Assembly (NCBI RefSeq): GCF_048771995.1
Contig: NC_133026.1
Location: forward strand, 120,051,501-120,115,500
Origin: Taeniopygia guttata
Lineage: Eukaryota; Chordata; Aves; Passeriformes; Estrildidae
Direction: 5' to 3'
Length of the DNA: 64,000 nucleotides
A program made the translations under genes and the position numbers. Position 1 is the stretch's first letter, and each line of letters opens with the position of its first letter. Shown here piece after piece: positions 13,501-25,892 of this stretch. The notes under the pieces were generated by a model. The model was not told the DNA's origin. It ran no database searches and was given only the letters and a program-made list of their open reading frames with translations.

Positions 13501-16500
13501 ATTTCACTGTTTGACATTGTAGTGGATATAAAATAATTTTTCTCCAGTATTGTGTAAGTTGTTTACCTTGTGTCTGAAAAATACTTAATGAAAGGAGTAA
13601 GTTATTAAGAGAGATTCTGCTGATACAATAAAATGAAGGCACACGTGATGCTGTAATTCGGTGAACATCTTGAATTAAGCTGGCAGTGCCATGGGAAAAA
13701 AGCACTTGTGCACCTGCCAGCTCCTCCTGCATCTGTTACATTGGCACACTCACTTGTGCAGGTGTGCAGTGACCAGTCTGGGAAACTGCTTAGGAGTGTT
13801 AAGGGGATGAATATTTGTCTAGACTAGATTTCTGCCAGAACTGGTCACTGCTCTTTTGCTGGGAGTTTGCACAAACCTTGGTGTTGGCACAGAAGTACAC
13901 TGGCATGGGAGGTTGCTTCTGCTTTTTCAGTGACACTCCTGTGTAGACCTGTTTGAGTTTCCCTCTTGGTTTAAGCACTTCAAATACAACAGAAAGTTAA
14001 GACATGGAAATAGTGATAGACACAGGAAGAAAAAAAAAAAAACAAACTACTTAGCATGGTAATTGTATTACAAAATTAATAGTATCAATAGCAAATGTTG
14101 TGAAATCTCATGCTAAGTTTAATGCATTATTAATGCCAGACCAAATACCTAATTGCAAGTAGCATTTTAAGTGATCAATAATTAGCTGACATAATACCCC
14201 TTGAAAATGCAGCAGTAATGTTACTAGGAAGGGAAGGAAGAACCAGTCTCTGGAAAGAAGACAGATGCTTCAAGTTTCTTAAACACCTAAAAATTGAGGA
14301 AAAAGGAACTGAAATTGTATAATACAAATTGCTGCATATAAATAATGTAATCTATTTAACTTTATCCTTTAATTTTTATAAGTACTTTGGTTTTTTCCCC
14401 CTCTAAGGATTACAGTTTGAAAATGATCCAAGAATTTCACCTTTGGAATCTGCTCTGTCTTTCTGGACTTTACTCGAAAGGGAAGAAATTAAACTGGAAA
14501 AACTTCATGAAGAAATTCGTCGCTTGATTCAAATTCAGGTCTGTGTGACTTACTCATAGTGCTTCAAGATGCTGCCTACTCATTGGGAATGGGTAGCTGG
14601 AAATCTGCCTGGTGGGAAAGGACCTAGAGTTGCTGGTCAACAGTAGCTAAACAAGAGCCAGCATGTGCCCAGGTGGCCAAGAAGGCCAGTGCCATCCTGG
14701 CTTGTATCCAGAACATTGTGGCCATCAGGACCAGGGCAGTGATTACTCAGCACTGATGAGGCCATACCTTGAATCCTGTGTTCAGTTCTGGGCCCCTCAG
14801 GACAAGAAAGACTTTGAAGTGCTGGAGAGTGTCCAGAGAAGCGCAACAGAACTGGTGAAGGGTCTGGAGCACAAATGTTATTACTAGGAGTAGCTGAGGG
14901 AGCTGGGAGTGTTTAGCCTGGAGAAAAGGAGGCTCGGGGGGACCTTGTCACTCTCTAGAACTGCCTGAAAGGAGGTTGTAGCCGGGTGGGGGTTGGTCTC
15001 TTCTCCCAGGTGACTAGTGACAGGATGAGAGGAAATGGCCTCAAGTTGTGCCAGGGGAGGTTTAAACTGGGTATAAGAAAAAACTTTTTCACACAAAGGG
15101 TTGCACGACATTGAAAAAGACTGCCCAGGGAAGTGGTGGAGGCACTATCCTTGGAACGGTTTGAAAAAAACATGTGGATATGGCACTTGAGGATGTGGAT
15201 TAATGGTGAACATTGGTGGTGTGTGCTAGGCTGATGGTTGGACTTGATGACCTTAAAGGTCTTTTCCAACCTTAAAAATTTTATTCTATCCTTACTAAAA
15301 CAGAGCCCTTTTTACAAAAATCTTGGGCTATTAGCAGACTATTCAGACTGAGCTGAATTTTCAGTTTTAGACAGATTAAAGAGGTCTGTATAGGGGACCT
15401 TTTTCTATCTCATATGGTTCCTGTTTGTACCAGTTCAAATTTGTTTCAAAAGCTGCCAATCCGAAAAAGATACCAATTGAAATAAATTTCAAAACTAATT
15501 TCAGTACTAACTGTTAGAATTAGATAAGTATCAATAACCCTTAAATATATAATCATCTGGAGTTTTGGAGTCTTAGAAAACTGTAGAATTGTGAATTCTC
15601 TTGCTTTTTCTGAATCTCAGGTGGAATATTTATCATATCTTTTAATTATATTTCTTGTAGATTGTAGCAGTCTATATGGAAAACAGATATTTCAAGGAAG
15701 CTGCTGAAGTTCTTGAAAGGTTGTTCACAGACTCTGAATCAGATAAGGTAGTAAATTGTTTAAATTGCATTAAAAGTTCTTGACTTTCAGAGGAGAAAGA
15801 GGGGAGTTGATTTGCAAAGCTAGCAAATCCTACCTGCATAACTTCAATTTTGTTATTGTCTGTGCAGTCACTTTCATCCTATGTCACTTTAAAATGCAAA
15901 AAAAAATTTGTGGCCAGATTGATAAAATATTGGATGATTTCTGTGGGAGTAAAATGCTTTTAGCAGCATTTTACTTCATCCCCTCTTCCACTTTATATGA
16001 GGAGTGAGATAGCACTACAAATTCTAGCAATTTGATAGTGCTGACTACTAACAGCCAATTTGCTGATTTCTATTGTAGTGGACTCTGTCATCTCCAATTA
16101 GTGTTCTATGTACCAAAGCATCCCAGTGAAGGAAAACTCATTAGCTTCTGTAGTACAGACTGAATGCTATTATGCCTCTGACTGGAAAAGACAACATATG
16201 TTTTAGGCCATCTCCTGGTTTGAAGTTGACTGCATCACTCACCGAGTTGCAAGTTTGAGTGAATATGTCTCTAATATAATAGTTAGTACACACATTTGAA
16301 TTTGCTGGAGTGAAGAGAAGAGCAACAGAAGGACTGTAGGTGAAAAGAAGTTAAAAATGCTTCCTGTATCTTCAACTGGTATATTAGGACACATGTTCTG
16401 TGTAAGTAGTAGCCTGTGTATAATTATTCTTCAGATACACTTCCATTCGGAGGATTTGGATGTTTGGAAAGTGTAGATTGTGGTAATAATACTCAAATTC

Positions 16501-19500
16501 ATAAATAAAAATGCAGCCTATACATAGAAAACAATTCTCCGGATATATTGGCTTCTGTAAAATTCAGAGGCATTGGTAGACAAAATGTGAATTTCTAATT
16601 ATCAGTATTGATGTATCCTTAGTGCTGCTGTACTAAGTTATCCTTCTCCTGAGCACTGTACAACTCTTTCAATGGCAGTCTTTTTGAGGCGGGAAAGGAG
16701 AAGGGAGAACCGAATAATGGGTGGCTTTTTCTGGGTGTGTTTCCCCCACTGACAACCCTGCTTTCAGTGTTATTCATAAAGGAAATGAAAATGTAGATCT
16801 CTGGTCAGTTATGCTTTGCCATTTACTGAGCACATAAGGTAAATACCTGGTATTATGTCTGGTTGACTCCAGAACAGTTTCAAACTGCAGCAGGAAGTTG
16901 TATAGGGATATTCAGGAGCCTGTATAATCATCACGTTTAGCTTTCTGTATTTCCTGTTTAGCACAGATACCAAGTTTGCTGCAGGATTTGTGTTGTATAA
17001 AGCTGTGCTTTTCTTAGCCTTTAAGGGTGAAGCTGGCAACCGTAATTAAAACCAAGGATCCATATGTTCCTCTTCTCCAAAGCTTCAGTTACAGTCTTTT
17101 GATAAGTAAAATCAAGTCTTACATTGAACTTTTCATGAAAGAAAATGAAACTAACTTCTTAAGACAGGTATGTTGAAAGTATTTTTAAAAATTTTGAAAA
17201 AAATTACATGATACAATTAAATAGAACTATCCTTTCAAGGGAGTTGTTTAGGTAATATTCGGTTACTGTATTAGATGAAAAGGAAACTTTACCTTCCTTT
17301 GGAATGTCTTATTTTCAACCTTTTTGTTTTAATTTATATGTCTTGGAGAAAGTTAGTAGGAAAGAGACTGCTCCTAAATATCTTATATTAATGTTTTTCC
17401 CACAGCTACTTTGATTAGAAAAATAGTTAGGATAATAGTGTTAATAATAATAGTGTTAATAGGATAATAATCTTGTTTTAACAAGATCTGTTTAAGAAAT
17501 GCAGTTCTGATATAGGACTCCTTAAAAATGTAGCTTTATATTTACGGATTATTTTATTTAAGCTTACATGACTTCCCCTACTAAAAATAAAAAATCAAGA
17601 CCTGTTAATTTGGATAAAAGCTTTAGGAATGTCAGGGGAGTTAGGAGATAGAAAGCTATTATTGCTGTTTTCCTGTAAATACAAATGTTTCTTACAAACC
17701 GTCTTACTCAAAAGTGATTTAAAATCGGCAAGAACAACATTCCTTCTTCAGTTCATCTTCAGGAGGATTGTAAAGAATTTCTCTTATGTTTACTTCATAT
17801 AAAAGAATATTGAATTATTCAATTACAAAAGCACAGACGTCTAAAGGTAATAAGAAGCAAATTTTAAATAAACAATCCTGAAGTTCCTCTGTGTTTTTCA
17901 TTTTCTTATCAGAGAGACTGGGCAACTTATTAAATACACTCAAAGTATAATACAAGGAATACCTTTTAATGGTTTCACTTGAATGTCAGTTTTCAAGTTT
18001 ATTTTCCAAGGCTCTTGAGTGTAAGAGAAAGCGGAGGCTTGGAGGTGTCAGAGAAGACCCAGAATTCCATACTAACATGCCTAAGGCCCTCACTGCTTGC
18101 ATCCCCACTGCAGGCATTTGTCCATCCTATTTGTCCTACTGTCTGTACCCACATTGCAAATCTTACTTTGAGCAGAGTTATTCTGGCACATGGAGGAGAC
18201 AGCTTTGTGAGGAATTCCCCCTTCTGTGCAGCACACAGGTTTCCCAGCAGTGTACCCTGTCTTCTCTGCAGAAGAACATTCTAGCTTTAACTGCTAATTT
18301 CTCTTTCTTCTAGTGCCAGATGTAAAAGTATAATCATAGAATAGTTTGGATTGAAAGGAATTTTTAAAGGTCATTTAGACCAACTCACTTGCAATAAGCA
18401 GGGACATCTTTAATTAGATCAGGTTGTTTAGAGTCCCGTTCAACCTGGCCTTGAAGGTTTTCAGGGATCAACCAACGTGCTGGGCAGCATGTTCCATGTT
18501 TTGCCACTCTCATCATAAACAAAACAGAATTCTTCCTTATATCTAGTCCAAATCTACCCTCTTTTAGTTTAAAATCATTAACTCTTGTCCTACCTCTACA
18601 GGCCCTGGTAAGAAGTTTGTCCTATCTTTATTCAGTGTAGGAGGCCCCTTTTAGGTACTCTATAAGGAGTAATGAATTACTAGTGCCTTCTCTTGTCAAT
18701 GAAGGTGAAATAATCTTAATTTGTGGCTAAAAGTTTGAGCAGGATGTTAGAAATATTTTTTGCCAGTGCAAAAAAAGCTTGTATTGCAAGCCTAAGGTCT
18801 GCTTAGAAATGTCTTTTGAACATGTTACATGTATGCTTTGTCCTGCCATGTGCTACAGAACTAGATAAACTTGACACCTGTCAGTTTCAGTTTCTAACCT
18901 AGTTATAAATCCAGGCTTTGGAGTACTTTGGTAATATTTGCAGTCTTAGTTAAGTTCTGTAATTTACTTAATACATTTTTAAGTTCACTCATGCGACTAT
19001 TTGTTGCATTTCTTTGCGTCCATATAAAAATCAATTGCAGCTATGACTAAAATTTTTCCTAGTTTATAAAGATCTTTAGGGATTTCAACTTAACATGCTA
19101 AAGTTGTTTTGAAACCACTTACTTTAATGTTAATACCTCTGAAATGTCTATCAAATAAGCACTGCTAGTTCTAATAAAAAGTATGCATATTAATCTTAGT
19201 GCAAACTCCTATCTATGTACTGTCTGGCTTTAATTTAAAACTATCAATTACATTTCTCACAGGAAGCCACAAAACATGTGGTTTCTAAAGGGTTGAGAGC
19301 AACATTGCAAAACAGACCTGTGGAAGTCAATGAAAATGGCAAAAGTGATTTGGAAACAAAACAAAGGTTTGTATTAAGTGTTATACTGCTAAAGGATGCT
19401 CTTGGACAGTAACATGAAACTTGCAGATCAAAGAGTAGGTAAAAGGGGGGAAAGTTAAATTCCAAACTGCTGTCCAATAGAAAACTAGCTACAAGCTCAT

Positions 19501-22500
19501 TCCCTATTTTCTTTAAATTTGTGCTCTTCTGTGGTTGTTACTTTTGGCATTTACATGAAAAAGCTTGTCATTAAGTTTAATTATTTGTGAGGCTGGACAA
19601 TTTGCAGTTTAAACAGCTGTCAGTCTATAATAATATAAGCACAAAAAAGACTTTGCTTTTGTAATGCTTGATTGGACTCTTTTTAGTTCTAATTTCCGGC
19701 TGTTGGTCATCTCAAGAAGAAAAGGAATAAGGAAATGGAATCAGCTTTACATTTTTCTTACAGTGACCCTTTAATGATACTAGTGTGAAGGAAAATAGTT
19801 ACGTTGCTTCATGATTCTGACAGTGCAAGCCTTCAGAACCATTATATGATTATTTTGGAAAATGTTAATGTTCTAGGTTTATCACCATTTATTCAGGGAG
19901 AATAAGTTGCTGGCTTTAGCTGGGATAGAATCTGTATTTCTTCATTTTTGTACTTGGAATACTTGGCACCACTTAGTTAATAAAATGCTGATGCAGTCAG
20001 TATAGAGGAGGATAAGTCATAAGATTTTTTTTTTAATCTGTTTTTTTAGAAGGGCAGCTTCTGACACATCTGAGAGATATGATGAAAGACTCGTTCAAAA
20101 AAAACCTATGGAAATAATTCCTAATGAAAAAATAGAAGTGCAAAATGCCTCTTTAAATGTCTTGAGAACAGGCTACCCAAGGAAGTGGTCACATTACCAA
20201 ACCTGACAGAGTTCAAGAAGTATTTGCACGGTGGTCTCAAGCACATGATGTGACTCTTGGGGATGTCTGTGCAGGGCTAAAAGATGAACTCAGTGATCCC
20301 TGTGGGTCCCTTCCAACTCAGCAGATTCTGTATTTCTCGTCCAGGTATAGGGAGGCACGGTTAAGAGGGTGATTGCATTGATGCAGCTAGTGATTGTATG
20401 CCACTGCTGCTGTAGGGAAGTCTTAGATGAAGAATGAAGAAAGTCTTTAATTTAAATATTGTTGAATCATATAAATGACAAGTTGCTGCATAGGAAATAA
20501 TTTTTTTGTCTTTTCTTTTAAGATTGATGAAAGAGAAACAGTGTATCACAAGCCAGTCATCTGTAAGCATAAAAAAACCCATAGCAAGGTAAAAAATTTT
20601 GTTGTTATTGCTCTGGTCACTGACTTTTCATCAAGTTCTTTGTATTTTTACTTCAGATTTGTGTTCTTTGCAGGAGACGTTCAGGACAGAAGCCCAAAGA
20701 GAGCAGAGTTCTTAAGAGTGAGAATTAGTTTATTTTTACACTTTCAAAACAGTCATGTCAGGCACTTATTTCTAACTGCTATCCAATGTGATTTGATTAA
20801 GGCAGAAATGGTTGTGGTGGATAAAAACACTCCAAGTTGTCTATGGTTTCTGTACAAATGCAAACTAGGTGATTGCCATATTTAGGAAGCAGTGAAATGA
20901 CTTAAAGTTCTCTAGCAATTAATTTTGTAAAGTAATTCACTATTTTCTGGTTTGCTTGGTTGGTTTACAGGACTTATGGTATTCTGTGCAAAAGAAAGTG
21001 GACAGAGGAGTACTGAAATTAATTTCTTTCTGAATTCTGTTGCTAGAAAACTTGATTGGGAAGGACCTAAAGAAGTTAGCTGATTGGAAAAACAAATTGT
21101 ACTAAATGTACGAAGTCAGGATGTTTGTGTGATTTCCTGGTACTACGTCTTAAAAACCTAACACAGATAATATAATAGTTATAAGTAAGTTCTTAAGACC
21201 ATTAGCACCCTCTTACCACAGCGAGATGTGTTATAGTTCCTGCACGTGGTCATGTTGTACATGGAAGGACAAATTCTTAAACTCTTAAGATGCCTTGAAT
21301 GCTTGCCACAGTTAAACCTGATACATGTACTTAGAAATTATGGCATTTGTGTACAAAGAATCATAGCTCTGATTGGTTGTTACTTCCCATCCTATAGTGT
21401 ACATAGTGCATTCAAAATAATGTATATTCTTGTCAGGTGTAAATGGTAAAACTGCTGCCTTGATGTAGACTCCTAATTGTTTTGGATTTATATTAACTGT
21501 CTTCTAGGTCTTAACAACTTGCAAAATGTGGGAAAAAATGGAGTTCCTTTGGCATGTAGCCGAAAAAAACAGGTTTGTACCTATTCTCTCTTTTAAATGG
21601 AGATAAAATGAATCTGCATGCGCAGAATTTTTTTATCAACTTTAATTTTTAAATCTATTGCTCAGATTTAAGATTATGTAAATTATTCGAGTGCTACAGT
21701 TCCTGAAATTGTTACAGTCCCTTTCTTTTTAAAGACAGGAAATAGAACATATTTTTACTGTCTCAAATGTTGTTGCTAAAGCTTCCAAGGCTTTTATTTG
21801 TTGAAATACACCCTTAACAAAGCTTACTGTGAAATAAAAAATTATTTCCACAGTTTGGATTAAAGAATTCAGGATGTCATTTGCCTGTGAGAATTTTGGG
21901 CAAGTATCAGGGGCAACTCATTTTCCAGCTTAGAAGGTTAAAGATTTAGCAATTTTATAATTCAATACTTTTGTGATATAAAAACATATTTACTTGGAAA
22001 ACTACTCTAGTTTTTATAAACCAAATGGTAGGGCCTTCTTATAATGCTACATTTCAAATGGTCCTTTGTGCATTCTTCCTGAGTAAGCCTACTTCATGGT
22101 AGGGTTACATTAAAATTACCCTACTGTGTTCACTAATGCTAGCACTTACATTGGTGGAACATGCAGAAGTGTATGCCTTAACAGAATGCAATTTGAAGTT
22201 GATTTGATGTTGAGGTCTTTCAAGCTAATTTTTGATTATAGCTAATTATCCTTCATAAGTGTTTGGCATTTTATCATGATAACTGAAGAAATTAACATTA
22301 AAAAACTATATTGATATTGTTGGAGTCTTCTTTATGATATCTCTTAGGAAGCAATATGGAGTCTTTCAGTTCAGATAATAGTACAAGTTGTCATCATATA
22401 TCCATTTTGATGTGAGCTGTTTTGTTTTTCTGGTGTTCACTTTGATATTTCATTTTTCACATAACAGGGAAGACCAAATCTGCGTTTTTGTTTTTCTCTA

Positions 22501-25500
22501 GAGCTATTTCTTTAAGAATTTTTACTGAAGTTGATGTACTGATTAAATCTTCAGTTAGATGCTGTCCTCAAATGGGTTGAAGTCCTAATGAGATCTGATT
22601 CTTGAAATTTAAGCCCCTATAAAGAGTTTTTTTCAGTTTCTCACAGATCTCAGGAATAGTTAGATCACTGACAATCTCTTTAAAAGCTGAAGATAAAACC
22701 AGTGCCCTAAGGGAAAAAAAAAAAAAAAGACAGCACTTATTGGATTTGTTTTTTGCCTTTAAAGACAAATCTACTTTATTCCAGCATATACTTGGATAGG
22801 TACCTTGTTAGGCAGTTGCTGGTAAGCATGAACACTTTGATCAAGCTTGCTTTCAACATCAAGAATTAAACTATTTGGACCACAATGACACAGAGCTAAT
22901 GAAAGCTTTGTAGTCACATATTTTTATGCTGAGCTAGTCTGTTACGGGGTCACCTACAAGCATGTGTCTAGGTCTAGGGCTTATACACACATCTTGTTAG
23001 AAAAAAATAAGAGTTGTTTGCTTAATTATGTTGTTATAGTTCAACCTTAATTGAAATATAAAGACTAAATTGTAGAGAACTGCATCTGACAGGGGCACTG
23101 AAAATTTTAAAATAACTTAAATGAAACTTAAGATTCAGAACTCTGTTTCTTTCAACACTTAGAAAAGTTGTAGGCATCTGCTCCCTCTGTTATATTTATG
23201 CCTTACTCCCTTCCACTAAAACCTCATAAATGTTTTATAGAAAGCATTGATAATTGGCCTTTTAAACAACAAATCTGCTCCTCTGCTTTATCATCTGGGT
23301 TATAAAATTGTCCACATGCATGAAAGAATGCAATGAATGTCAGAGCTGTTGACTTCTAGAACTTCCTTTTCCATGTAGTCCCTCATTCAATGTTGGCATT
23401 GTTTGCTCTTGTTTTGTAAATGGCATTTCATTGCAATGGTTCAGTGCCCATTTTCAGCCTTTCAGTGTTTTCAGTTAGCTGCATAGAACAATCTGCAGTG
23501 CTATTGAAAGGACACATACTTTATTTTCTCATTCCTAAATTAGGGGATGCAAGTGTCACAGAATTTAGGGAACTGTTTGTACTCAATTTTATATCCAGTA
23601 ATTAAATGGCAAGTCCTTTGAGTTGTCTAAAATATGGCTGATACTTGATTTAACTTAAAAAATGTGTCTGAAAATCTGAGTGTTCGGAGTTTTGTCAACT
23701 TGTATGGAAAAAAAAATCTGTATATTTAAAGTTGAAGGAGAAAACTCAGCAGAGTCCAATAACGTATAAAGGAAAAGAGGTTATTAGAGCAGAACTGACT
23801 AAAGAAGTAACAAGATCTTCAGATTTGTGAGGGAATGTCTTCACATTCTGCCTGGCAAACTCAAGCTTTCTCTGCTGGTGCTCAGGGCTGGCCAGATGTC
23901 ACGTTGCTGTGGACCAGGCACTGTGCTGATGTGAGCTCAAGCGTAGTGCTGCATTATGTCCAAGCTTTCTACCAATCTTGTAGCAGTGCAAAGCTGGAAT
24001 CTAGATAAATTCTGGCCCAGAGGGGACAGAGAACTTTTCATTGAGTGGGGCAGGAGACAACTTATTGCTCTGTTCTCTTCCTCAGTGAAAAGAAAATGAG
24101 TCAGTCCCTGATTTACCTGTGAAGCAGACCCTCATTTATACAATAAGTGGAAGAAATTTATTTTTAAAAAAAAAGCTCAGTGTAAGAAATTAAAAATCAA
24201 AACAAGCTAAAAACAACCATTTAACAGCAAATGTAATTAATCATTGCAAGTAATAAGTGTTGTGATTGTCTCTTTTGATGAAAGTATTTGAATTATCTGG
24301 CTCTGTAGGTCAAGCATAACTGTGTTACTTGAATAAAGATTTTATTTAGTAAAGTTTTCTGGCATGCTCTGAAACGAGATGAACTACATGATTCCAATGG
24401 AATCTCTGGTCTTTTAATAATAGTAGAGAAAAAGGCTGTTTACTGCTAATGTTGCAAAAGATCTGTAGAACAGGAAGAATTAGGAAAAGGAAGTATTTTT
24501 GATAAAAGGTAAACTACTTTAGAGAAGTTTTAGGTTCCTAACTGCTCAAAAAATACAGTTGAACTACTATTACTTGTAATTCATTCACTGCTTAGTGAGG
24601 TTTGTCAGTGATCAGAATTTACTGAAGAGGCCCTGACACTTGCATTAAGCTGGAATAAATACAGCTTTGAGATGTGAAGTTTAGTCTTTACACACCTCAG
24701 CTTGCACTTTGTTTAGATGCCACATTTTCCCTTTTTGGAGAATAACCAGGATAGTTTTGATCTGCTACAGTGTTGAGGTTGAATATTACTCCCCCTTGTA
24801 TTTCATGTCTGAGCCCTGCTGCAATTTTTAGAAGTATAAATTTAACAGAAGGTTGGAACCATGCAGAATAACACTCAAAATTGTCACATGGCCAGAGATT
24901 ATACTGATGATGCTTACAAGAGCTTTTAAAGATCCCAGAAGGATTCCAGGTCATTAAGAAATAATTTTTTTTTCTTCGTATTTCCACGGTTGTGGGTTCT
25001 TGTGCCACTGACAGTCATGTTGGCTGGGTTTTCCTGCTGCTCATCCTCCCTTGTGCACAAGCAGGAGGGTATGCATTTGTGTAATGACAACAGCCGTAAG
25101 ATTTGCGTTTCCATTGTGTACATTATTTTTGGAGTTAAGTGGTGTAATTCGCTTTTCCTTGCACTTACCAGATCTACTAGTCTGGTTTAAGTTGAAGCTA
25201 TTCCTTGGCACCTACATTTCCCTCTCTGCTCAGTTCTTTACAATTTTGAAGGTTTCAGTTGTAAGGGTGAGCCATAGTATGATTCTCTAATGTTCCCTTC
25301 TGCTTTATAGCCAACACTATTTATCCATTTGATAGTTGGAAGCAATCTGTTACTTACACAAGGAGGTTTTATACATACTCTGGAAAACCAACCTTTCTTC
25401 CACCAAGCTATAAATTTTAGGCCTTCAGATTCAGCCATTTACCATTCTTATGGCTCTTGTAATGTTCTATAAACATTTTTTACTTCCAATCCAGTTACGC

Positions 25501-25892
25501 CAATTAACCCAAGGCTTTATTACACAGGTCCCCTTTGGGAGCCCCCTTAAAGCTCTACAGGTTCAGTTACAAATTTATCATTTATCTCTAGTTTCAAGAT
25601 AAGGTGCTCAAAAAATCCCCTCTGACATCTGTTATAACTAGAGAGCTGTTTGAAAATTTGCTTTTATAGTTCCTATAAGCTCTTAGATTAATACCTTTCT
25701 CTGTTCATATATCTGGTATTTTTCTTGCCCTAGCTATGGACTCCCAAAGAAGACTTGGAGCTGAAATCGGGAGTAAGGCAGTTTGGAGTGGGTAACTGGG
25801 CTAAAATTTTAGCCCATGGTAACTTCAACAACCGAACAAGTGTCATGTTGAAAGACCGGTGGAGGACACTGAGCAAGACCAAACAAAGCTGA
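10245..25892 (+). CDS. TERF1: TERF1, telomeric repeat-binding factor 1 (10 coding exons)
   Basis: Shelterin subunit that binds double-stranded TTAGGG repeats as a dimer and helps control telomere length and replication in the nucleus. Coding exons: 10245-10446, 12187-12282, 14408-14538, 15661-15747, 17018-17167, 19263-19366, 20523-20588, 20674-20717, 21508-21572, 25734-25892. They total 1104 nt, giving 367 residues and a TGA stop, and all phases agree. Residues ~30-230 align with the human TRFH domain ([11 protein letters not shown], then [14 protein letters not shown]). Phe103 matches human Phe142, the TIN2-contact residue. Residues 279-315 are a basic linker. Residues 316-367 are the Myb/telobox domain ([30 protein letters not shown]). 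The start was chosen because the ATG lies in a GAAGATGG context at the end of a CpG island and gives the family N-terminus. The N-terminus is about 40 residues shorter than in human and the C-terminus slightly shorter. An extra exon at 20050 is treated separately. The identity is essentially certain; boundaries rest on splice consensus and phase. Confidence 0.97.
12187..12282 (+). CDS. TERF1: TERF1 coding exon 2
   Basis: A 96-nt exon in phase 1, with acceptor TTTTTCAG and donor GTAAGT. It encodes residues 68-99 ([20 protein letters not shown] then [12 protein letters not shown]), matching human TRFH AIIHGLSSLTACQLRTIYIC and QFLTRIAAGKTL. Confidence 0.95.
14408..14538 (+). CDS. TERF1: TERF1 coding exon 3
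   Basis: A 131-nt exon, acceptor CCCTCTAAG, donor GTCTGT, ending in phase 0. It encodes residues 100-143 of the TRFH domain, including [14 protein letters not shown] and [13 protein letters not shown]. It contains Phe103, equivalent to human Phe142, which contacts the TIN2 FxLxP peptide in the known structure. Confidence 0.95.
14597..15289 (+). mobile_element. CR1 LINE, ~690 bp, in TERF1 intron 3
   Basis: Sense CR1 covering the end of the reverse-transcriptase ORF and the 3' UTR. Landmarks: CCAGGTGGCCAAGAAGGCC, TTCTGGGCCCCTCAGGACAA, GGGTCTGGAGCACAA, GGAAATGGCCTCAAGTTGTG and the tail GGTTGGACTTGATGACCTTA. 5' truncated, with stops in the ORF part. It is the longest CR1 in the window. Confidence 0.95.
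15661..15747 (+). CDS. TERF1: TERF1 coding exon 4
   Basis: An 87-nt exon (29 codons, phase 0 to 0) with acceptor TTTCTTGTAG and donor GTAGTA. It encodes residues 144-172, [20 protein letters not shown] and onward, matching human AIAVCMENGNFKEAEEVFER within TRFH. Confidence 0.94.
17018..17167 (+). CDS. TERF1: TERF1 coding exon 5
   Basis: A 150-nt exon (50 codons, phase 0 to 0), acceptor TTTTCTTAG, donor GTATGT. It encodes residues 173-222 of TRFH, including [39 protein letters not shown] and ETNFLRQ, parallel to human MPFKSKLLMIISQKD and QHFSYNHMMEKIKSYVNYV. Confidence 0.94.
18332..18670 (-). mobile_element. CR1 LINE 3' tail in TERF1 intron 5
   Basis: Antisense CR1: AATCATAGAATAGTTTGG, CAACCTGGCCTTGAAGG and CTACCCTCTTTTAGTTTAAA, to about TAGGAGGCCCCTTTTAGGTA. 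5' truncated and old. Confidence 0.92.
19263..19366 (+). CDS. TERF1: TERF1 coding exon 6
   Basis: A 104-nt exon, acceptor TTTCTCACAG, donor GTTTGT, ending in phase 2. It encodes residues 223-256: [16 protein letters not shown] closes the TRFH domain, then a polar linker begins. Because it ends in phase 2 it can splice either to the candidate exon at 20050 or directly to the exon at 20523. Confidence 0.92.
20050..20163 (+). pseudogene. TERF1: Candidate extra TERF1 exon (linker), interrupted by a CR1 tail
   Basis: After a polypyrimidine tract and TTTTTTAG, an open frame in the correct phase 2 reads [17 protein letters not shown], then [20 protein letters not shown]. That is polar, linker-like protein in the place where human TERF1 has its alternatively spliced exon (absent from the Pin2 isoform). 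A CR1 3' tail starts at about 20164, with no strong donor before it. Reading on into the CR1 meets an in-frame TGA at 20204-20206. A good donor shape (CAG|GTATAG) lies just past the CR1 at 20344/20345, but a 20050-20344 exon would shift the frame. Skipping it joins exon 6 to the exon at 20523 in frame. It may be a disabled cassette exon in this bird or part of a poison exon. Confidence 0.5.
20164..20337 (+). mobile_element. CR1 LINE 3' tail inside a candidate TERF1 exon
   Basis: Sense CR1 tail starting GAACAGGCTACCCAAGGAAG and running through CCTGACAGAGTTCAAGAAG and GTGGGTCCCTTCCAACTCAG to ATTCTGTATTTC. It is short because of 5' truncation, and its start abuts the open frame at 20050-20163. 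Confidence 0.9.
20523..20588 (+). CDS. TERF1: TERF1 linker exon
   Basis: A 66-nt exon, acceptor TCTTTTAAG (about 10 kb into the gene), donor GTAAAA, phase 2 to 2. In the frame set by exon 6 it encodes residues 257-278, R then [20 protein letters not shown] and A. Another frame is also open, but only this one joins correctly to both neighbours. Confidence 0.85.
20674..20717 (+). CDS. TERF1: TERF1 basic linker exon
   Basis: A short 44-nt exon, acceptor TTCTTTGCAG, donor GTGAGA. With the preceding AG it encodes [15 protein letters not shown] (residues 279-293). This resembles human KKKKESRRATESRIPVSK and is a probable nuclear localisation stretch. It ends in phase 1. Confidence 0.85.
21508..21572 (+). 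CDS. TERF1: TERF1 penultimate coding exon
   Basis: A 65-nt exon, acceptor GTCTTCTAG, donor GTTTGT, ending in phase 0. It encodes residues 294-315, [19 protein letters not shown] then KKQ, the lead-in to the Myb domain (human has RARKRQ at the same junction). The intron that follows is about 4.2 kb, the longest in the gene. Confidence 0.88.
25734..25892 (+). CDS. TERF1: TERF1 last coding exon, Myb/telobox domain
   Basis: A 159-nt coding part after acceptor CTTGCCCTAG, ending in TGA. It encodes residues 316-367, the three-helix telomeric Myb domain. Trp317 and Trp of GNWAK are present, as is the telobox signature (VMLKDRWR; human VMLKDRWR), which contacts TTAGGG in the known structures. The tail after the domain is only about seven residues (LSKTKQS), where human has KKLKLISSDSED. 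Confidence 0.96.
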   Translation, partial: LWTPKEDLELKSGVRQFGVGNWAKILAHGNFNNRTSVMLKDRWRTLSKTKQS

